Below are positions 59,955 through 64,000 of a DNA stretch of 64,000 nt, in pieces. The notes under the pieces were generated by a model. That model did no database searches. It saw only the letters and a program-made list of their open reading frames with translations, and was not told the origin of the DNA. Both the position numbers and the translations under genes were made by a program. Each line of letters begins with the position of its first letter. Within the stretch, counting starts at the first letter, position 1. Source of the stretch: Ursidibacter maritimus (lineage in GTDB: Bacteria; Pseudomonadota; Gammaproteobacteria; Enterobacterales; Pasteurellaceae); contig NZ_LEKN01000001.1 of assembly GCF_009761395.1 (NCBI RefSeq), positions 248,001 through 312,000 on the forward strand, given 5' to 3'.

Positions 59955-60326
59955 TTAAAAAGTCAGTATTTTTTCTGCTTGGTGTAATAAGGAAAATATC
60001 TGTTCTCGTTCGACAAAATGCAATTCATCTAATATCCATTCTGCTTGCTGTAATTGCCGTTCTTCAAGGGAATTTTGACAAATAAAACATTCACTCAGTT
60101 CGTAAAGTTCAAGTAATTTGAATGTAGCAATATGATCTTTTTGTAAAATCTGAGTTGGATCTTGATGAGCGATTAAATTAAACACGCCGTCATAGATAAA
60201 TACAATCGCAATTTCATCTTCATCACAAAAGGCACTTACAGCAAGCAATGCATCTAGTCCTTCTCGACCCGTACTTGAACCAAAAGGGGGCTGGGTAAAA
60301 ACAATGGCAAGTTTATATTTTTTCAT
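59955..60326 (-). CDS. tusC: Sulfur relay protein TusC
   Basis: A 123-residue DsrF-like subunit of TusBCD. The start KKYKLAIVFTQPPFGSSTGREGLDA is characteristic. It is one base from the tusD stop and 18 bases before tusB. Confidence 0.93.
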   Translation of the reverse strand: MKKYKLAIVFTQPPFGSSTGREGLDALLAVSAFCDEDEIAIVFIYDGVFNLIAHQDPTQILQKDHIATFKLLELYELSECFICQNSLEERQLQQAEWILDELHFVEREQIFSLLHQAEKILTF

Positions 60327-60327
60327 T

Positions 60328-60681
60328 TTAAAATGTCAGTAATCGATCGGATGTTAAAACGGCTTGACTAAATTCACCTAATCCAGCCAACACAAAACAA
60401 TCAGCAAGATTATGTTCCACAATACCGCGACGTTGGGCTGCGGCAATACAAAGATGTAACGACAAGCGGTAAGTTTCGGCTAAATTTTTCCATTCTTCGA
60501 CTAAATTGATTTCATCACTGGCAGGATCAACCCATTTATTTGCATTGCTGACCCCTTCTTGAAAAAAGAAAATTTGTGAAATGAAATGACCTGCCGCTAA
60601 TAATTCATTAGCAACTTGATAAGCTAAATAGGCAGATTGCGAGCCATAGACACCGCCTTTTATGGCAAGAACATAGTGCAT
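60328..60681 (-). CDS. tusD: Sulfurtransferase TusD
   Basis: A 117-residue DsrE-like subunit of TusBCD that carries the catalytic cysteine, seen in [12 protein letters not shown] near residue 78. [20 protein letters not shown] at the start is typical. Its start overlaps the yheO stop by one base. Confidence 0.95.
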   Translation of the reverse strand: MHYVLAIKGGVYGSQSAYLAYQVANELLAAGHFISQIFFFQEGVSNANKWVDPASDEINLVEEWKNLAETYRLSLHLCIAAAQRRGIVEHNLADCFVLAGLGEFSQAVLTSDRLLTF

Positions 60682-61337
60682 TATTCGTTATCCTGTTTGA
60701 TCTGGCGTATATAGAGATAGACGGTATGGCGAGAGATATCTAACCGTTCTGCAACTTGGTTAATTGCATCTTTAATATCAAAGATCCCTTTTTCAAATAA
60801 AGTGGTCACGATTTGACGATTTTTATTGTTATTCGCCACATTTCGATCATTTTGGATTTCATCAATCGTGCTTTCTATCGTTTGTGCCACCAAGTCTTCA
60901 ACGGAACTGGCAAAATTCACGCTAGTATCGCTCTCTTGTGGTGCGATGAACGTACTTAAAAATTGTGAAACAGGCACATCTAAATTTAGGTTGATACAAA
61001 TTAGCCCAATAACGTGCTGTTTGCCATTACGAATAGCGATAGTGATAGACTTCATCAATACCCCGCCTTTTGCTCGAGTAAAATAGGGTTTTGATACACT
61101 ATCCGTTTGCATATGATGAAGTGACCACAAGGCTCTATCGGTAATGGGTGAACCAATTTTACGGTCAGTATTATGCCCATTGACGATATAAATTGCCGAA
61201 TGTTCAAGAAACTCTAGAGAATGTAGCACGATTTCACAATGCTCTCCAATTAAGGCGGCAATACCATCAACGACAGGGAAATAAGACGCTAAAATAGCGT
61301 GATCTTCATCAGAAAGGGGATTAAATGTTGCACTCAT
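60681..61337 (-). CDS. yheO: YheO-like PAS/helix-turn-helix regulator
   Basis: 218 residues. The N-terminal YheO-type PAS domain ([22 protein letters not shown], about 20-130) and C-terminal helix-turn-helix ([26 protein letters not shown]) match the family. It heads the tus genes, as in E. coli. The signal sensed is unknown. Confidence 0.9.
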   Translation of the reverse strand: MSATFNPLSDEDHAILASYFPVVDGIAALIGEHCEIVLHSLEFLEHSAIYIVNGHNTDRKIGSPITDRALWSLHHMQTDSVSKPYFTRAKGGVLMKSITIAIRNGKQHVIGLICINLNLDVPVSQFLSTFIAPQESDTSVNFASSVEDLVAQTIESTIDEIQNDRNVANNNKNRQIVTTLFEKGIFDIKDAINQVAERLDISRHTVYLYIRQIKQDNE

Positions 61338-61387
61338 TACAGATATCCAAAATGAAATCCCCCTTTAGTTAAAGGGGGGAAATAAAT

Positions 61388-62104
61388 TTATTTTGCTGCT
61401 TTAAAATCAAGCAATTCAATTTCAAAAATCAGCGTTGAATTTGCTGGAATTTTTCCTGCCTGACGATCGCCATAACCTAATTGTGGTGGTAATACGATTT
61501 CCATTTTTCCACCTTTTTTCAGCATTGGAATAGCTTCAATCCAACCTGGGATAAGTTGATTTAATTGAAACTCAATCGGCTCTTTACGCTCGTAAGAACT
61601 GTCAAAAACTGTCCCGTCTGTTAAAGTCCCTTTATAGTGAACTTTTACGGTATCCGTTGCTTTTGGTGACTCACCTTCGCCTGCGTTTTCAATTTTATAG
61701 AGCAAGCCCGATGCTGTTTTTTTTACACCTGATTTTTTCTCATAATCCGCACGGTATTTATTGCCTGATTCTGTGGTCGCTTTATTTTTTTCTGCTTGAA
61801 TTTTGTTCTCTTGCTCACGTAAATATTTATCTAAATTCTCAAGTTGCTTTTTGAGATCGTCATCGGTTAATTTACCGCTTTTTTTCAATGTATCTTGAAC
61901 ACCCGCTAAAATACGATCTTGGTTGTATGGGAAAAGATTTTTTTGTGATTCAATCATACCTTCAATATTTTTACCCATTAACACGCCAAACGCGTAAGAG
62001 GAATCATCAACAAATTTAGGGTCGGCTTTTTCAGCTAACGCGGTTTGAGCAGTAAAAAGCGTAGTTGCAAGCACCGCAACTGCAGAAAGTTTAGTTTTTA
62101 ACAT
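61388..62104 (-). CDS. fkpA: FKBP-type peptidyl-prolyl isomerase FkpA
   Basis: Periplasmic foldase/chaperone, 238 residues from the ATG at 62104 (MLKTKLSAVAVLATT), preceded by AAAGGAAA; an upstream frame adds ten codons. A Sec signal ends at TALAEKA (about residue 25). The N-terminal helical dimerisation region (about 30-120) is followed by the FKBP domain (VKVHYKGTLTDGTVFDSS, PGWIEAI, LPPQLGYGDRQAG). Confidence 0.95.
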   Translation of the reverse strand: MLKTKLSAVAVLATTLFTAQTALAEKADPKFVDDSSYAFGVLMGKNIEGMIESQKNLFPYNQDRILAGVQDTLKKSGKLTDDDLKKQLENLDKYLREQENKIQAEKNKATTESGNKYRADYEKKSGVKKTASGLLYKIENAGEGESPKATDTVKVHYKGTLTDGTVFDSSYERKEPIEFQLNQLIPGWIEAIPMLKKGGKMEIVLPPQLGYGDRQAGKIPANSTLIFEIELLDFKAAK

Positions 62105-62178
62105 AAGTTTTCCTTTAAAAGTGTGTAAAAACAAAGTGGGATAGGGTAAAGTGTATTCTTTTTGAATACAACCTTTTT

Positions 62179-62412
62179 ATGATGGATATGACAACAAATC
62201 TTGAAAAAGTGCTGGATTATTTAACCGAACTTGAAACAAAAGTGGCTTTTCAAGAACAAACGATTGAAGAATTAAACCAAGCGTTAATTACCCAACAGTT
62301 TGCCATTGATAAATTACAAAATCAGATGCGACATTTGGCAGAAAAACTCAAAGGAATGCAACCAAGTAATATCGCAAGCCAATCGGAAGAAACACCACCG
62401 CCACACTATTGA
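62179..62412 (+). CDS. slyX: SlyX family protein
   Basis: 77 residues forming an almost continuous coiled coil (about 8-58) and ending in PPPHY, the family hallmark. The function is unknown. It is divergent from fkpA, as in enterobacteria. The following gene starts eight bases after its stop. Confidence 0.92.
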   Translation: MMDMTTNLEKVLDYLTELETKVAFQEQTIEELNQALITQQFAIDKLQNQMRHLAEKLKGMQPSNIASQSEETPPPHY

Positions 62413-62419
62413 TACAAAA

Positions 62420-63151
62420 ATGAAATATAAAATCTTTTTATTATGCCTATTGGGCTTATGGTTAGCATTACCATCAAAAGCAGAAAACTCACGAATTTTT
62501 GATAAGTCAGCGAATAATAAGCGGTTGGATTTTGTGGGTAATTTGCGAAAAAGTCAGCAAAACGAACCGCTTTTTAAAGATGGAAAGGGCTACTATTCTT
62601 ATAAAAAAACATTGGATATTCCTTTACCGAAAGACAAAGTGTTAATACAGTATTTTTATGAATATGGCTGTCAGATCTGCTTAGATGCAGATGACTATTT
62701 AACTGCTTACGCAAAACGCAATAGCGATAAAGTAGCGTTAGTTCGCTCCCCTGCTTTTCCGAAAGGCTCTCGTTTTACCGCTCAACTGAATGCAACCTTT
62801 ACAGTGATTGGTCGTCCAGATTTGAGTGATAAATACTTATTTGATAGTGCACATACCAAAAATAAAAGAGAATTAGTGGAAAACAATGAGGCAATCAGAC
62901 GATGGCTGACTACTAATCAACTGAATATTGCACAGTTTCATCAAACTTTTGAGTCTGAACCAGTAAAACAACTCGTTGAACAAGCAGAAAAACATTATGT
63001 GCAATATGAACCACCTATTACGCCGATTGCAGTGCTAAATGGAAAATATATTTTAATTCGTAATACCTTATATAACGATGATTACACTTATGCAGTGTTA
63101 GATTTTTTAGTTGAGAAACTACAACAAGAACAACAGGAGAAACCCCAATGA
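62420..63151 (+). CDS. Periplasmic thioredoxin-fold protein with CQIC
   Basis: 243 residues from the ATG at 62420, eight bases after slyX; a longer frame from 62300 overlaps slyX and is rejected. The signal peptide is [19 protein letters not shown] (cleavage about residue 21). A DsbA-like core has the redox motif CQIC (about 86-89) after a YFYEYGC entry, and a cis-proline-like [10 protein letters not shown] near the C-terminus. It is probably a specialised thiol-disulfide protein. The stop overlaps the mtnN start. Confidence 0.82.
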   Translation: MKYKIFLLCLLGLWLALPSKAENSRIFDKSANNKRLDFVGNLRKSQQNEPLFKDGKGYYSYKKTLDIPLPKDKVLIQYFYEYGCQICLDADDYLTAYAKRNSDKVALVRSPAFPKGSRFTAQLNATFTVIGRPDLSDKYLFDSAHTKNKRELVENNEAIRRWLTTNQLNIAQFHQTFESEPVKQLVEQAEKHYVQYEPPITPIAVLNGKYILIRNTLYNDDYTYAVLDFLVEKLQQEQQEKPQ

Positions 63152-63840
63152 AAATAGCAATTATTGGTGCAATGGCACAGGAAGTTGAGATTTTACTTAG
63201 CTATATTGCAGAACCTAAAATCACCGAAATCGCGGGCTGTAAAATCTATGAAGGTAAAATTAACAATACCAATATTGCCTTATTACAATCGGGCATTGGT
63301 AAAACAGCCGCTGCAATTGGTACAACATTACTGATTCAACTGACTAAGCCCGATGTGATTATCAATACTGGCTCAGCGGGGGGATTAGATAGCAAATTAA
63401 ATGTAGGAGATATTGTGATTTCTAGCGATGTTCGCCATCACGATGTTGATGTAACAGCATTTGGTTATGAAAAAGGACAATTACCAGCAAATCCAGCAGG
63501 CTTTACACCTAATGCTCAGTTAGTTGAACTTGCCACTAAAGAAAGCCAAAAAGCAGGCTTTAATGCAGTGGTTGGGCTAATTTGTAGTGGCGATCTCTTC
63601 GTCAATGGTGCGGACAAAATCGCTCAAATTCACCAAGATTTCCCAACCGTTGCAGCAGTCGAAATGGAAGCTGCGTCTATCGCTCAAGTTTGTCACGCTT
63701 TCCAAGTACCATTTGTGGTGGTGCGTGCGATTTCTGATGTGGCAGATAAAGAATCTCATCTCTCTTTCGATGAATTTTTACCACTTGCAGCTGAAAAATC
63801 CTCCGCAATTGTATTAGCAATGCTTAATAGTATAGATTAA
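63148..63840 (+). CDS. mtnN: 5'-methylthioadenosine/S-adenosylhomocysteine nucleosidase
   Basis: Cleaves adenine from MTA and SAH, feeding methionine salvage and autoinducer-2 precursor formation. It is 230 residues. [12 protein letters not shown] at the start, [11 protein letters not shown], the catalytic [12 protein letters not shown] and [12 protein letters not shown] are intact. It overlaps the CQIC gene by four bases. Confidence 0.97.
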   Translation: MKIAIIGAMAQEVEILLSYIAEPKITEIAGCKIYEGKINNTNIALLQSGIGKTAAAIGTTLLIQLTKPDVIINTGSAGGLDSKLNVGDIVISSDVRHHDVDVTAFGYEKGQLPANPAGFTPNAQLVELATKESQKAGFNAVVGLICSGDLFVNGADKIAQIHQDFPTVAAVEMEAASIAQVCHAFQVPFVVVRAISDVADKESHLSFDEFLPLAAEKSSAIVLAMLNSID

Positions 63841-63849
63841 TGCCTTCCT

Positions 63850-63902
63850 AGCGGTCGGTTCTTTGCAAAAATTTGCAAATTTTTACGCTAAACCGCCCGC
63901 TT
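63850..63902 (+). terminator. Paired-USS hairpin after mtnN
   Basis: AGCGGTCGGTT and AACCGCCCGCT form an imperfect stem around two TTTGCAAA-like segments, nine bases after the mtnN stop. The last 98 bases of the window show no gene. Confidence 0.55.
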
Positions 63903-64000
63903 ATTATCGCTTTATCTTAATAATTTTTGTACAATTTTCCTCTTTTCCTATTGATATACAATAGATCAATTTTTATTACCTAGTTATTTTTATCGAGATT

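Noticed and set aside
60285-60295. GGGGGCTGGG inside tusC as another IS end
   Set aside because: It lies within an intact coding sequence and does not continue with the TAGAT part of the repeat.
62300-62419. Upstream start for the CQIC protein
   Set aside because: It would overlap slyX by over 100 bases and bury the signal peptide; the ATG at 62420 gives a normal exported protein.

Overview
The window is 64 kb of chromosome from a member of the Pasteurellaceae. The gene content is typical of that family. The DNA is studded with the Apl-type uptake signal sequence (USS; ACAAGCGGT core with a TTTTGCAAA-like extension) rather than the Hin-type AAGTGCGGT. This points to the Actinobacillus / Mannheimia / Bibersteinia / Glaesserella side of the family; the species cannot be resolved by eye. 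Base composition is AT-rich. No rRNA, tRNA, CRISPR array or intact prophage was seen.

Layout. 1-8 kb: mfd, then the replication operon dnaA-dnaN-recF (minus strand), with the zinc-independent ribosomal protein pair rpmE2/rpmJ2 beside dnaA where rpmH/rnpA are usually found. 8-20 kb: rpe; carA and carB, separated by a collapsed PhzF-family pseudogene; a divergent carA/cyuA control region with two ARG-box-like sites; chaA; a LOG-family hydrolase; a MazG-like pyrophosphohydrolase; rraA; and an overlapping ygfZ-rnhB-pqiA operon. 21-25 kb: dnaK and dnaJ, pushed apart by two extra small genes and hairpin repeats. 25-33 kb: a dTDP-glucose dehydratase, erpA behind an IscR-like palindrome, yidC, ychJ, dxr, yjjG, cysB and a DUF3108 gene. 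33-43 kb: a SulP transporter, recD, pykA, sixA, a cold shock gene, a decayed transposase, and malP with a MalT-box candidate. 43-55 kb: a PhoH-family ATPase, malT, msrPQ, a DeoR-family regulator next to glmS, cpdA and mutL. 55-59 kb: a small accessory patch with two unknown AT-rich membrane proteins, a truncated IS1016-like (IS1595-family) transposase, lptM-lysA, a scrap of lldD fused to an IS-like end, and an orphan rbsR. 59-64 kb: tusBCD-yheO-fkpA / slyX in the enterobacterial order, a CXXC thioredoxin-fold periplasmic protein, and mtnN.

Most of the window is core metabolism and information processing. The most unusual signals are small. Gene remnants mark deletions (PhzF, lldD, two transposases, one unidentified). 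Extended USSs inside coding regions write the same peptide spacing into unrelated proteins (ILQ[KN]-x5-PL, FAK-x5-TA, QAV-x5-FA). Candidate regulatory sites include ARG boxes, an IscR-like site, a sigma-32 promoter, a MalT box and a DeoR-type palindrome. No convincing new multi-gene system is visible. The best candidates for unknown function are the membrane gene pair at 54.9-56.1 kb and the single-TM protein between dnaK and dnaJ.
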